A stretch of DNA of 64,000 nucleotides, from the NCBI RefSeq assembly GCF_000004825.1, contig NW_008805092.1:186001-250000 (forward strand), read 5' to 3'. A program made the position numbers and the translations under genes. The notes under the pieces are model-generated. The model was not told where the DNA came from. It was given only the letters and a program-made list of their open reading frames with translations, and ran no database searches. Positions 10,082 to 20,977 of this stretch are shown here, piece by piece. The DNA comes from Heterostelium album PN500. Lineage: Eukaryota > Evosea > Eumycetozoa > Acytosteliales > Acytosteliaceae. Within the stretch, counting starts at the first letter, position 1; each line of letters starts with the position of its first letter.

Positions 10082-12656
10082 TTATTTATTATGAGCTCCA
10101 ATGTCGGCAATGTCTGATTTCGAGATAACACCGACAAGTTTACCTTTCTTCAATACATAAAGTACATTTCCACCCAACATCATAAACATAAAAACTATTT
10201 TTCTTACTGGTGTCGATTCTACCACGGAGAATGGTGAGCTGTCGATTACAACCCATGGATTTTGAAGTTCCATCTGAACCAAATCAATGTAGTTGCTGTC
10301 GTTTTGTTGTTGGAGTTGCTCACTCGATTCACTGTGGATAATATTATTGTTGTTGTCATCGTTGCTATTATTACTACTGCTAACATAGCTGATTCTATTT
10401 GAATCATCGTCGTTATTGCTGATTGGATAGTTGTCGGTGGTCGTTGATGGATATGACGACGATGAGAATACCTTCATTTCATTGTCGTTCAACAAACTCT
10501 TTTCTGAGGAGTAATCTTCGTCGGCTTCGCCATCTCTATCGCCATCTCTATCGTCATCGCTAGCATGGTGGTGGTTGATAGTCAATATGGTATCACCACT
10601 GGCGTTGTTGAGTGGTGACTTGTTCATTGAGTAGGAGTGCAATCTCTCGTGGTATGAAACAACCTCCTCGAGAGTGGTTCTCGAAATGGTTCCAATCAGA
10701 TGCATATTGTCTTGACCTTCCACCACCGGTATGCTGGCATCCATAGAGTTGTCCAAAACCGACGATATCTGTGCCAAAGTTGTTTTATGAGTTATAAAGT
10801 GAAGTGTTCTTCCGGCTTTGTTGATGATATCGATTGCCGTAGTGGAATCGGATTTGACACGAATGAATGGCAGATACGGAAGTTGTTTGTTTCGCAAGAA
10901 ACAATCGTAGATCGAATGATTCAACAGATTACCGATACCGCATGCCAGCACGACACCAATCAGTACAGGAACCATATAAGTAAGATCGTTTGTCAACTCC
11001 AAGATGATGACCGCACTCGAAACGGTACGCGTTGCGCCACCGCAAAGTGCTGCAGCGCCGACCACCGCATAACCAGTCGGATAGAGATCCTTCATGTTTG
11101 GGAAGATAAGCTTCATAATCTCACCAACGAATCTACCGACGGCAGCGCCAATCGCAAACAATGGAATATAGATACCGTAGGGAATGGGAAGAGTGATAGA
11201 GACAGCGGTCAACACCAACTTTACAACGATATAGAGGAAACAAGCAAAGATAATACTATTTGAAAACGGTAAACTTTCTGTCCAAATCTTCAAATCCTCT
11301 GCATTGACTTGGTCATGAGCTGTAAACATTGTTTTAACTGCACTAGCGTGATCCAACTAAAAAAAAAAAGAATAGAAACAAAATCAATAAACACATACAT
11401 TAACAAACAAAAATTGAGTGACAGGAACATACTCTTAGGAATTCTAACGGGAAACTAACTATACCTGTTACAAGAGCAACAAATATAACTTCACCATACG
11501 GTGTAATCTTATTCATTAGATCCTTATTGTGCTTCTTCCAAGAATAGATCTTTTGATACATAAAGATAAACAATGATCCAAGCAATCCACATAGTATACC
11601 AGTGATAATAAGTGCCAAGAGTTGTACTGTTGCTAAATCTAAACTAGAGAAATCGGTACGATATGATTCAAGAAGATCTTCAATTGCAAACGATTATTAA
11701 TTAGTACTAAGATATTGTTTTGTTGTTGATAAACAACTAGAGAGATGAGATATCTTACCATTGGTTGATTTAGATAGAAGAATCTTTATACCGACAGCAC
11801 CCACTGTACTGGCAAAGAATGCACGCCAGTAGTTGGATATCAGATAGTAGGTACCGGTTACCTCAATCGAGAACAAGACACCTCCGATTGGCGAACCAAA
11901 AGTTGCGGCAACACCGAGTGCGCTACAACTGGCAAGCATTTGACTACGTTGTGTTTCGTTCGGTGCAATGTTCTTGAATGGTTTGATTCCGAGGAGTGCA
12001 TTGGCGAGAATCGCAGAGATGTGAATGTACGGTCCTTCCTTTCCGATCGACATTCCCGAGCCATACGAGAGTAGCAGTCCAAACACTTTGAAGAGACCGA
12101 CCGCCGGCTGCACCACCTTGGCATTCCAGAAGCCAGAGAATATAGACTTTAGGTCGGGAACACCCGAACCGATGGCAGCGGGACACAGTCGCACGCAAAC
12201 CAGTGCCGATCCGACGGCGAGCACCACCGTCCACAGAATGAAACTGAGATATTGTACAATGTAGAAATCGGTGATTCCAATGAAGGCACTACGACCTTTG
12301 AACACCACAAACTTGAACGTTAGATCGATCGTTACCAACGAGATGGAAGCGAGCAGACCTACGACCGCCAAGAACAGCCAAATATAAAAGTTGTTCAACC
12401 GAGTGAACTTTGCCCACTTGATCGCTTGCTTAGAGATACCTCCTTGTTTACTCTTAAACCCGACGGTATCTGCTTTCGGCATAACCAAATTGAACAGATC
12501 TGCATCGGAAGCAACCGATTTTAATCTATTCTTTTTATATCCATGTTTACTCGACAACCTAATATACATCAATCAACAGAAAATATCATATGATATTTAG
12601 ATAAAAACTAATTAGTTAAATGGTTTGATCAACTTTCTCAATCAATATACTTACAT
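10082..12656 (-). CDS. CLC-family voltage-gated chloride channel
   Basis: Spliced as AT (12656-12655) plus 12558-11759, 11677-11433 and 11356-10082; 773 aa. CLC filter motifs: 'GSGVP', 'GKEGPYIH' (gating Glu) and 'GSPIGGVLFSIE'. The residue after the last Glu is Val ('SIEVTGTYY'), as in animal CLC-0/1/2; Cl-/H+ antiporters have Glu there. The Ser of 'GSGVP' predicts chloride over nitrate. About ten hydrophobic helices precede two cytosolic CBS domains ('TLAQISSVLDNSMDASIPVV' and 'LVGVISKSDIADIG'). These are separated by an Asp/Asn/Ser-rich linker of about 130 residues. The start codon appears to be split by intron 1; an unspliced start ATG exists at 12569. Likely a plasma-membrane or contractile-vacuole anion channel. 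The D. discoideum paralogue it matches is not decided. Confidence 0.93.
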
Positions 12657-13562
12657 TGTGTATTTATGTTGTTTGTCTCGAGATTTTGAAGGTGAAGTAT
12701 CTATTTTTGTATTTGATTTAGTTGTGTTTGTTATTTAGTTTTTTACTTTGTTTTTTTCTGTGTTAAAAAGTCTTAAACTTATAACATAAAAAAAAAGAAA
12801 ATAAAAACAATAACAAAAAAATAAAGAAAGAGAGAAAATCAATTGATTATTATTAATTGATGTGGCAGTTGGGTGGGGTTGGTGGTGTGAATGGGGAGAA
12901 GTGTGGTGTGTGATAGTGTGAAAGAAGGGAAGTCTTTAAGAGGGTGCCCAGGTGGTGAAAAAAAAATTGTAAAAAAAAATAAATAAATTAAAAAAAAAAA
13001 GCTAAAACGTTTATTATTATTATTGTAGTAATTCAATTTCAAATTCTATCCATGAGAAAAAGAGAGAATCGAATCTAATCGAATCAATCTTAAATATAAA
13101 AAGTTTTTAAGTTGTTGTGCGTAGCTAGCTAAAATGAATCTAGTTAATTGTTATTGATCATAGAACTGTTGTAATGATTCTCTTTATTTTTACTCTTCAA
13201 CAAACTACTATAAATTGTTTAAATTGTTTATTTAATTTATCTTGTAAGAAAATAAAAAAGGTTATTACAAATTTTGAAGGTGGTGAATGAATTACGTTGG
13301 CATTGTGCAAAGAAAACACACTAATTTATTCATATGATGGTTGCATGTTTTTTTTTTTGAAAAATAAATTAATTTTTTTATTTTATTTTATTTTTTTTTA
13401 AATCGTATTTCATTTTATCTGAATAAGCAACAAGCGTAAAATAAATAAATTGATTTATAAAAAAAAAAAAAAAGAATTGAAAGAATTGTTTGTATGTTTT
13501 TTTTAATTAAAAAAAAATATAAATATATTATTGTATTTTTTTTTTGTTTTTGTTTTTTTTTA
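12657..13562. other. Spacer upstream of the CLC gene with a G-rich tract
   Basis: About 900 bp, mostly AT-rich with poly(A)/(T) runs. The stretch 12860-12960 stands out: the plus strand is strongly G-rich (GGGTGGGG, GGTGGTG, GGGG clusters), so it is C-rich in the direction of CLC transcription. It could be CLC promoter or 5' leader, or G-quadruplex-forming DNA. I see no convincing gene; the short minus-strand frame at 12839-13042 is low complexity. Confidence 0.5.
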
Positions 13563-16500
13563 TTAAATTCTAATGGAGGATTCAAAAGATTGTTGTTCTA
13601 ACTTTAACATTTGGATATCTTCATCGCCCACTATAAAGTTTTGTTGTAGAGAGAAGCTATTGGTTGAATCGGTTCGTTTTCGTTTGTTGGGAGCTGAAAC
13701 GGGTGCACTCATGATATCCATGATATCGCCCATATCAATGGTTTGTGGTGTATCTTCAACTACATTGTGTGTAGGTACTGCAACTATTTCAATGTTTGGT
13801 GTGATTTGTTCTGTTTGTTGTTGTTGTTGTTGCTGAAGTTGTTGTTGTTCTTGAGATTGATCTTCTACTTTTTGTATATTCTGTTGTTGTTGTTGTATGT
13901 CATTCTCTTGTGTAGATATAGTTGTTGATAATGAAGAATCTTCTGTGATTGTTGTTGTTGTTGTTAGTGATTCGTTTGTTGTTGTTGTTGTTGTTGTTAC
14001 ATCAGTCAACTGATAAGATTGTCCAATAATCTCATTGCTATTACTAGTTGGCTGTATTGTATGAACAACATCGGGTGGTGTTGTGACTGAAACTGTGTTG
14101 TTACTATCTATATCCATACTATCTGTAGACATAGATACTACTCCTTCAGTATTATTAATATTGTTAGTGTTATTATCTGTTGTTGTGGTTGTTGTATCTG
14201 TTGAATATATATCAGTGTTTGTATTATTATTATATGTATCAGATGAATTCTGTTGTACGTAATTATCAAAGTTTATCTCCATCATATGAGGGAATTCATA
14301 TGTAGTATTATTATCCATCATAACTTGTGATACATCTATATCGGTTCCATTATTACTAGTTGATGTTGTATTCATAATATTATTATCATTATTGTTGTTC
14401 ATAGTATAGTTAATTGGTTGAATATTGTTATTGGTTGTTGTATCCATTGTATTATTATTATTGTTGTTGTTATTGATGTTATTATTATTATTGTTATCAT
14501 TGTTGTTGTTGTTGTTGTTGTTGAAATTATTTGTTGTTGTTGATATTATGATTGGTACTGTTGAGATGTTTGGTGAAGTTGGTTCGGAAGATGAGGTGGC
14601 AGGTGAACTCATGTCGGTGTTGGTGATTGGCGAAGATTGGAGTGATGGCGGTGTGGAGGTGGATGGCACCATGATGGCACTGTCACTTAGCGACAACATC
14701 GATTGGTATGAGCCAACTACATAGTTGGCCGGGTTGGTGGCGACACCCGATGGTGTTGGCATGGTTGTTGGTATGCCTCCGACCGATTCGTTCAGTTTCT
14801 TCTTCTTCTCTTTTTGTGGTGCCAGTGGGAAGTCCAGCGAATTCGAGAGGAACGACAGCATGTATTTATATTGGTAGTCGCTAAGCAGTCCGTTCTTCCA
14901 GTCCTTCTTGTCCTGAGGAGTACGTGCATCCATGTCTTTGTACATTTGATCCATTTTCAGACGTTCGGTGATACGTGTTGTTTTCTTGTTGGCGACGAGA
15001 CGACGAAGTGCGTCGAGTATCAGTCTTCCCCAGGTAGGATTGTTCTTTGAGGATGGTTCGTCTTGTACCACTGGGATATCGAGGAGGTACTCTAGACTGT
15101 TGGGGAATTCCGATCCACGATTGTTTTGGTTGATCGTTTGATTTGGGAGTGGCATGTGGTGATAGGATCTGCCGTCAGTTGATGCAACCGTTTTTGATAG
15201 TCTGCCGTCGGAAGTTCTGTTTAGAGTTTGTGGTAGTTGTGGATTGATGTTTGTTGTTATGGGTGTTGTTATGATACTGGAAGTCGAAGAGTGAAGTGGT
15301 GTAGATACTGATGATATGTAGGTTGGAATTGATGATGTCGATAAAGATAGATGAGGAGATGTCATTGTGTTGTTGTTGTTGTTGTTGTTGTTGCTGATAG
15401 TCGTTGTTGTTCTATTTATTATATTTTGATTTACGGTTGTTTGTGGCTGAGCTATATGTTGTTGTTGTTGTGGTTGTTGTTGATGTGTTGATATCGATTG
15501 TTGTATTGGTTGTTGTCTGATAATGGTAGTTGTTGGTGTTGTCGATGTTGTTGTAGTTGAATGATAGTTGTTGTTTGATGATATACTTTGTTGTGAATTT
15601 GGTGTGCTTGTTAAAATTGTTCTGTTTATAGGATTTGTTGAAGATGTCGATGTTGTTGTTGTTATTGGTGGTGGTGGACGAGAAATAGTTGAAGTTGTTG
15701 GATTACTTGGTGTTGTTGTAGTTTTAACGATTGGTGATGAATATGTTGTTGGAACTGTAGTTGTACGCATTGGTGTGTTGGGATTGCTAGTTGTTATGGT
15801 TGTTGTTGTTCTGATGGGTGATGAATTTGGAGCAGTTTTGCTTGTGGTGTGGAATGGAGTGATCGGAGTGATGCCAACACAGCACTTGCCTTGGCAAGGT
15901 CGAGAAAAAGTGGTTCCAGGTGGTTTGGAGGTGGTCGGTCGGATTCCACCTGGTGCGGTGGTAGTGGTGGTGGAGGTCGTAGTTGAACCGATGGACGATG
16001 GTGTCGACGACGATCTTGTGATGATTTGAGATGGCTTGGCAGAGGACAGCGATGGTGGAATGGTTGGTCTTGCCGAATAGGTAGTGGATGTTACAGTTGT
16101 TGAACTTGACGCAGCAGTTGTAGCAGCGGGCTTTGAAATTGGTGTTGACGATGATGGATTTGAAATGACCGGTTTGTTTGGTAGAGCATCGACGTTGATC
16201 ACTTCTTTTTTTACATTTACTATTGGCATTGTTGTTGTTGTTGTTGTTTTTACTATAGGTGAACCACCGGTGGAAGTGGATGCCATTGGTTTACCATTGA
16301 TTGACGATACTGGAGGTGGTTGTGATTTGACAACGGGCATTGAAGTCGGTGCAGCCGAAGTACCAGTGGATCCACTTGAGGAAACTGGATTCGTTGTTGT
16401 TGTTGTTGTTGTCGCTGTTGTTTTAATGATGATTTTCGAGTTTGACATCGATGTCGATTGTTGAGGAGCACCGTTAACCCCAGCAGAAGTTTTCATCACA

Positions 16501-16829
16501 ACATTATTATTGATGACTTTTACAGGTGTCTGAGTGGGTGTTGGTGTGGTGGAATTTGAATTTGGATTTGGATTTGAGTTTGAAATTGAATTTTGTGTTG
16601 TTGTTGTTGTTGTGGGTGTTGAAGTGGTGTTGGTGTTTGTGGATGTTGTTATTGTGGACTGTGTTGAATTTGAAGTTGTTACAGATGAACTTGGTTTTTT
16701 TATACTTATTATATTTAAATGTGATGATGTTAATGATGATGATGAAGCTGTTACACTATTATTATTATTATTATCATTGTTATTTGAAAGTTTTATATCT
16801 TTCTCTTTTTCCACTTTTACAGAAATCAT
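13563..16829 (-). CDS. Large Thr/Ser/Asn-rich protein with one conserved-looking island and a nuclear signal
   Basis: A single 1088-aa exon starting at 16829. Nearly all of it is low complexity: Thr/Ser/Pro-rich (residues 10-560), Asn/Thr-rich and Gln-rich (700-1040). One ordered segment stands out at about residues 570-690. It contains 'NSLEYLLDIPVVQDEPSSKN', 'TWGRLILDALRRLVANKK', 'ITERLKMDQMYKDMDA' and 'YQYKYMLSFLSNSLDFPLA', predicted helical and with normal composition. A basic cluster 'PNKRKR' near residue 1045 looks like a nuclear localisation signal. I do not recognise the family. The composition resembles dictyostelid transcription or chromatin regulators, which is only a guess. Antisense frames here are mirror images of the codon repeats. 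Confidence 0.85.
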   Translation of the reverse strand: MISVKVEKEKDIKLSNNNDNNNNNSVTASSSSLTSSHLNIISIKKPSSSVTTSNSTQSTITTSTNTNTTSTPTTTTTTQNSISNSNPNPNSNSTTPTPTQTPVKVINNNVVMKTSAGVNGAPQQSTSMSNSKIIIKTTATTTTTTTNPVSSSGSTGTSAAPTSMPVVKSQPPPVSSINGKPMASTSTGGSPIVKTTTTTTMPIVNVKKEVINVDALPNKPVISNPSSSTPISKPAATTAASSSTTVTSTTYSARPTIPPSLSSAKPSQIITRSSSTPSSIGSTTTSTTTTTAPGGIRPTTSKPPGTTFSRPCQGKCCVGITPITPFHTTSKTAPNSSPIRTTTTITTSNPNTPMRTTTVPTTYSSPIVKTTTTPSNPTTSTISRPPPPITTTTSTSSTNPINRTILTSTPNSQQSISSNNNYHSTTTTSTTPTTTIIRQQPIQQSISTHQQQPQQQQHIAQPQTTVNQNIINRTTTTISNNNNNNNNTMTSPHLSLSTSSIPTYISSVSTPLHSSTSSIITTPITTNINPQLPQTLNRTSDGRLSKTVASTDGRSYHHMPLPNQTINQNNRGSEFPNSLEYLLDIPVVQDEPSSKNNPTWGRLILDALRRLVANKKTTRITERLKMDQMYKDMDARTPQDKKDWKNGLLSDYQYKYMLSFLSNSLDFPLAPQKEKKKKLNESVGGIPTTMPTPSGVATNPANYVVGSYQSMLSLSDSAIMVPSTSTPPSLQSSPITNTDMSSPATSSSEPTSPNISTVPIIISTTTNNFNNNNNNNNDNNNNNNINNNNNNNNTMDTTTNNNIQPINYTMNNNNDNNIMNTTSTSNNGTDIDVSQVMMDNNTTYEFPHMMEINFDNYVQQNSSDTYNNNTNTDIYSTDTTTTTTDNNTNNINNTEGVVSMSTDSMDIDSNNTVSVTTPPDVVHTIQPTSNSNEIIGQSYQLTDVTTTTTTTNESLTTTTTITEDSSLSTTISTQENDIQQQQQNIQKVEDQSQEQQQLQQQQQQQTEQITPNIEIVAVPTHNVVEDTPQTIDMGDIMDIMSAPVSAPNKRKRTDSTNSFSLQQNFIVGDEDIQMLKLEQQSFESSIRI

Positions 16830-17664
16830 GTTTTTATAAATATATAGTTTTTCTCTTTTTTACAGTATTATTATTATAAATAAACAACTGTTTTAAAGTG
16901 CCATTCGAAAAAAATTAAGAAATAATAATTTTTATTTGATGTGATCTACCGTGTAAAATTAAAAAAGAAAATATAAAATAATAGTTTGAGAAGAACAAAC
17001 GAGCAGCGGCTGTCACATTCGTTTTTTTTTGATTAAATTTTAATAAAAAATTTTAAAAAATTCAGAAAACGAATGTGATTTTCAGATGATTAAACATAAA
17101 AATATCATCAATTTTTATTATTTATTTTTTATAAAATAAATATTTATCGCTTGGTTGTTTTTATTACAAATTTAGATATCTTTTTTTTTTTTTATTCTTG
17201 TCAATAATTTACTATATTTGTTCCAATCCAACATAGATATATCAAACTAACTAATAGACCAAGATTCACTCTTATCAAAAAGGAAGCAAGCCAACAGTAA
17301 TTACCTTATGAATAATCTTTTAGGTTTTTTTTTTTTTTAAAAAATTTTTACAAATTTCATCATGAATTGATATTTCTGGTTATTTAAAAGATTGGGAAGT
17401 TGTGCATCTTCCAACTCCAACCATTTTATCTTTTATATTTAAAATTTTCAAATATTCACAAACGCAAATCACATTTTATACAACAACATAAATGGAAAGT
17501 TGTTATGTAATTACAGTAGTTTAGAATTTTAATTGTTTGAAACTTGATGATTAAACACATCAGCAGAGAGAAGAGAAAGAGTGCACTCTTCATTGGAAGA
17601 ATCACAATTTTTTTGTTTTTGTTTTGTAATTTTAATTTTGGTTTGATAGGATTTTTTTTATTTA
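16830..17664. repeat. Spacer with an inverted repeat (TCACATTCGTTTT / AAAACGAATGTGA)
   Basis: The 835-bp gap between the low-complexity gene's start and the striatin stop. Arms at about 17015-17027 and 17067-17079 are exact complements of 13 bp around an AT-rich loop of about 40 nt, roughly 190 bp upstream of the ATG at 16829. The rest is AT-rich with homopolymer runs and no other feature. Confidence 0.6.
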
Positions 17665-20304
17665 TTATTGGTGTATTCTAATTACTGAGTCTGCACCACC
17701 CGATGCGAAATAACCTTTGGTTGGGTGATACTTGATGGAGTGTATGGATTCGTCGAATTTAGGACGATGTGATTGGAGGTCTTGAATACAGGTCTTTGAT
17801 GAGATGTCCCAGAAACGAATGGTGGAATCGTGTGAACTACTCGCTATGTACAGTCCCGATGGATCGATGGTGAGTGATGATACGGCATCAGAGTGTGCAA
17901 CCATCGAGTGAATTGGCTGACAACTCTGGAGATCCCAGAACTCGATCTTGTTATCTTCGGTACCGGTTATTGCAAGTGGTAGCATTGAGTGGGAAACCAC
18001 CTTGTTGATTTGATGGTTTCTCGAGTCGCTACTGTTGTTGTTTGATGACAATGTAGAAATATGTTGTCCAGTGCTTAAATCATATAATAATACAGTTCCG
18101 TCGACATAACCGATGAGAATACGATTGTAGTCGGTCGGAATGAGTGAGAGCGTCGTTGGGATACATGTCGAGTCGGTGGGGTGTTGGAATTGGCCGATTT
18201 CATTGCCGTTGTCGTCCCAGATACGAACGGTGGCGTCGGCCGATGCCGATATCAAGCGATCGTTGGTGGCGGCGAGAAGATCCCAGACGCCATCGGTGTG
18301 GCCGGCATACTCGCAGTCGAGGAACGCCTGGAGATCGCCGTGTGTGTGGTACGGGTCGGTATCGGCCGAGGGAATAGTCCAACTCTTGATGACCATGTCA
18401 TAACCGGCAGAGTAGAGCTTCGATGAATCCGAGGAGAGCGCCGTAGTGTAGACCGGACCGGTATGGCCACGGAATGTGTAGATTGGCTCGACGTCGCCAG
18501 TCGACTTTTTCGAGGTGTTGCTGCTGGGCGCGAGCTGGTTGAGATTCCAAAGTTTGATGGTGCTGTCCTCCGATGCTGATATCAAGAGTGGTTCGGTGTC
18601 GTGGAACTGGAGTGAGCGTACACCGTCAAAGTGTGATTTGAGCGTGTGTTTATATCGCCATACTCTTGGCGCGGCAGAGTCACTGGCTATCTTGCTGTTG
18701 TCCTCCAGCTTGATGTCGTTGAGGTCGCCAGCACCAAGACCCATAAGTTCCGCTGCCAGTCCTTTCTTCTTACCGAGACTTCCAACCGGTGTGATACTAC
18801 TACTGCTGCTCCTATTGGTTGCGCCAGTCTTTGAAGATGATATTCCACTTCTACCGATGCTACTTGTTCCAGAGTCGTCGGACATTGACGATTTTAGATT
18901 TGTCAATCCCTTCAACTTCATTCTACCCTTGGAATTTGAAGATAATTTATTGAAAAACTCTTCATTGAATGCGGATTCGTCGTATGAAGGTTCATCAGGT
19001 GGTGTTGTTGTTGTTGCTGTTGTTTGTCGATTATTTTGTGAAACGACTGTGTTGAATGATGATGAAGATCCACCATTCTCATGATGTGAAAGATCGATTA
19101 CAGATGATGTTAAATCATTACCATTATTATTGATACTACTCTGTTGTTGTTGTTGGTCAATATTCTCTTTCAGAGAATCAAGGTTATCGAGGGTTGAAAA
19201 GTCAAAGGTTCCACCTGCTGAACCACCATTCGATAGACTGTCAAGTGATCCTAATGCACTCGATAAAGAATCGAGTGAATTTGTCAGATCGGACAGAGAA
19301 TAGCCTTCTCCCATCGACGATGTTAACAATTGATCTGGATATACTTGTTGTTGCTGTTGTTGTTGTTGATTTGGTTGTTGTTGAATCGATGATGACTCAA
19401 GATCATTGATAGAAGATGTCATACTATATTGACTATCATTATTATTACTATTATTATTACTATTATTATTTAATTGTTGCTGTAATTGTTGTTGTAATTG
19501 TTGACTATTATTATTTGATTGTTGTTGTTGTTGTTGATGTTGTTGTTTCTTTAACTCTGGTAAGTTTAGAATGGTAGTTTGTTTATCATCCTGTATATTG
19601 TCATTGTCGACAGCAGCAACATCATAGCTGTTCAAATCTGGTTTCGAAACCAAGATATCGTTGTAATTCATCTCTCTAAGATACTTCTTGATTAGATTTC
19701 TAGTTATACTGACTTTGCTTGATTCTTTAAAGATAGATATTTCATTTAGGTTAGAAAAATATAATATCTATTGTAAATGTTTAAACATACTCTTTCCATA
19801 GCTTCTTGGTTGTGATGATGATGTTGTAGTTGTAGTTGTAGTCGTTGTAGTTATATGATCATTTACATCTTTTTCTATATTATTATTATTATTACTATTG
19901 CTATTCAAGATATTTGGTTGATTCTTTGCTCTCTCTTGCTGTAGTGCATACTCTAACATCTTTATTCTTCTAAATAAATCATTTCTTAGTTGTTCTTGTG
20001 TCTTTTTCTCTGCTTCCAATCTTGTTATTGTTGCCTATAGGTAGTAATAGTAGTAGTAGTTTAGTAACAATATTCATTATTCTATTCTATTCTATTCTCA
20101 ACTACAAGGTAGTACTCTACTAACCATTAAATCTGATTTCTCTGATACCCAATGTGCTCTATCGATTTCATATTTGAACCACTCCGATTGAAGATAATCA
20201 AGTATCTTTGGCATTGTATATTGAGGTGCATTCTGTTGTTGTTGAAGTTCGTTGTCATCTGCACCTCCACCTGCACCCATCATCATTTGATATGAGTAAC
20301 TCAT
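17665..20304 (-). CDS. strn: Striatin, STRIPAK scaffold with WD40 repeats
   Basis: Three exons: 20304-20125, 20034-19791, about 19724-17665; 827 aa. The N-terminal 'YTMPKILDYLQSEWFKYEI' followed by 'RAHWVSEKSDLMATITRLEA' and 'RNDLFRRIKMLEYALQQER' is the striatin caveolin-binding motif and coiled coil. 'NLIKKYLREMNYNDIL' matches the conserved segment after the coiled coil. A Gln/Asn/Ser-rich linker leads to WD40 repeats over the last 340 residues ('SHFDGVRSLQFHDTEP', 'ISASEDSTIKLWNL', 'SADATVRIWDDNGNEIG', 'ASSSHDSTIRFWDI'). Striatins dimerise and bring PP2A and GCK kinases together in STRIPAK. The acceptor of exon 3 has an alternative at about 19715 in the same frame. The call is firm: three independent family blocks in the right order. 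Confidence 0.95.
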
Positions 20305-20977
20305 TCTCTGTCAATCAATCAATCTATCTATCTTTGTTTGACAACACTCTAAAATGTTGTTTTTGTTTGGCACTATCTATCTTTTAAACAAACAAATACA
20401 AAAAATATCGATATAAATAATAATAAACTACTACAAAATCTAAACTATAAAAACTATTATTGACAAATCAATAAAAAAAAATAATTAATTACCATTTTAA
20501 GATAGAAAGAAGTGTGTGCAAAATTAAAAAAAAGTTTTAAAAAAAAATTAACATTTTTTTGATTTTTTTTTAAATAAAAGATATTGTTTATTTGTTATTA
20601 TTGTTGTGTTGTTCAATTCTTAAGACCTTTTAATTTAACACTGAGATGAAAAAAGGTTCGGTTGACCAAGAACAAACTAATCTCTAACTTTCGAATATCA
20701 CATTTTTCACCGTGATGGAATGACAAACAGTTTTACATCTGGACTAGTTTGGGGTATTTTTACCTTTAACAGATACATTGCATGAAAGTACCACCGAAAC
20801 ATAAAAAGTTACCAAATTTGACTTTATGTTAAATATCAACTTCTTTGATGATAATTGATGGAGATGGATGGGATACATGTCAATCAATAATTATATTTTA
20901 TCAAATTATTTTTTTTAAAAAAAAAAAAAAATTAGTCTAACCATTAATAAAAAATAACTAGGATTCAATTGACTTGA
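20305..20977. other. Spacer upstream of striatin
   Basis: About 670 bp, AT-rich, with TCTATC repeats near 20330-20380 and long A/T runs. Presumably the striatin promoter plus the 3' flank of the F-box-like gene. No gene, RNA or repeat family seen. Confidence 0.5.

Noticed and set aside
13573-16879. Several plus-strand frames rich in Val/Leu
   Set aside because: Reverse complements of ACA/AAC/CAA codon runs in the large Thr/Asn-rich gene.
18140-19084. Plus-strand frames over the striatin gene
   Set aside because: The minus strand encodes unmistakable WD40 repeats; the others are shadows.
20640-20760. GTGATGG / CTGA words suggesting an RNA gene upstream of the F-box-like gene's 3' end
   Set aside because: Box order and spacing do not fit a C/D snoRNA and no stem is visible.
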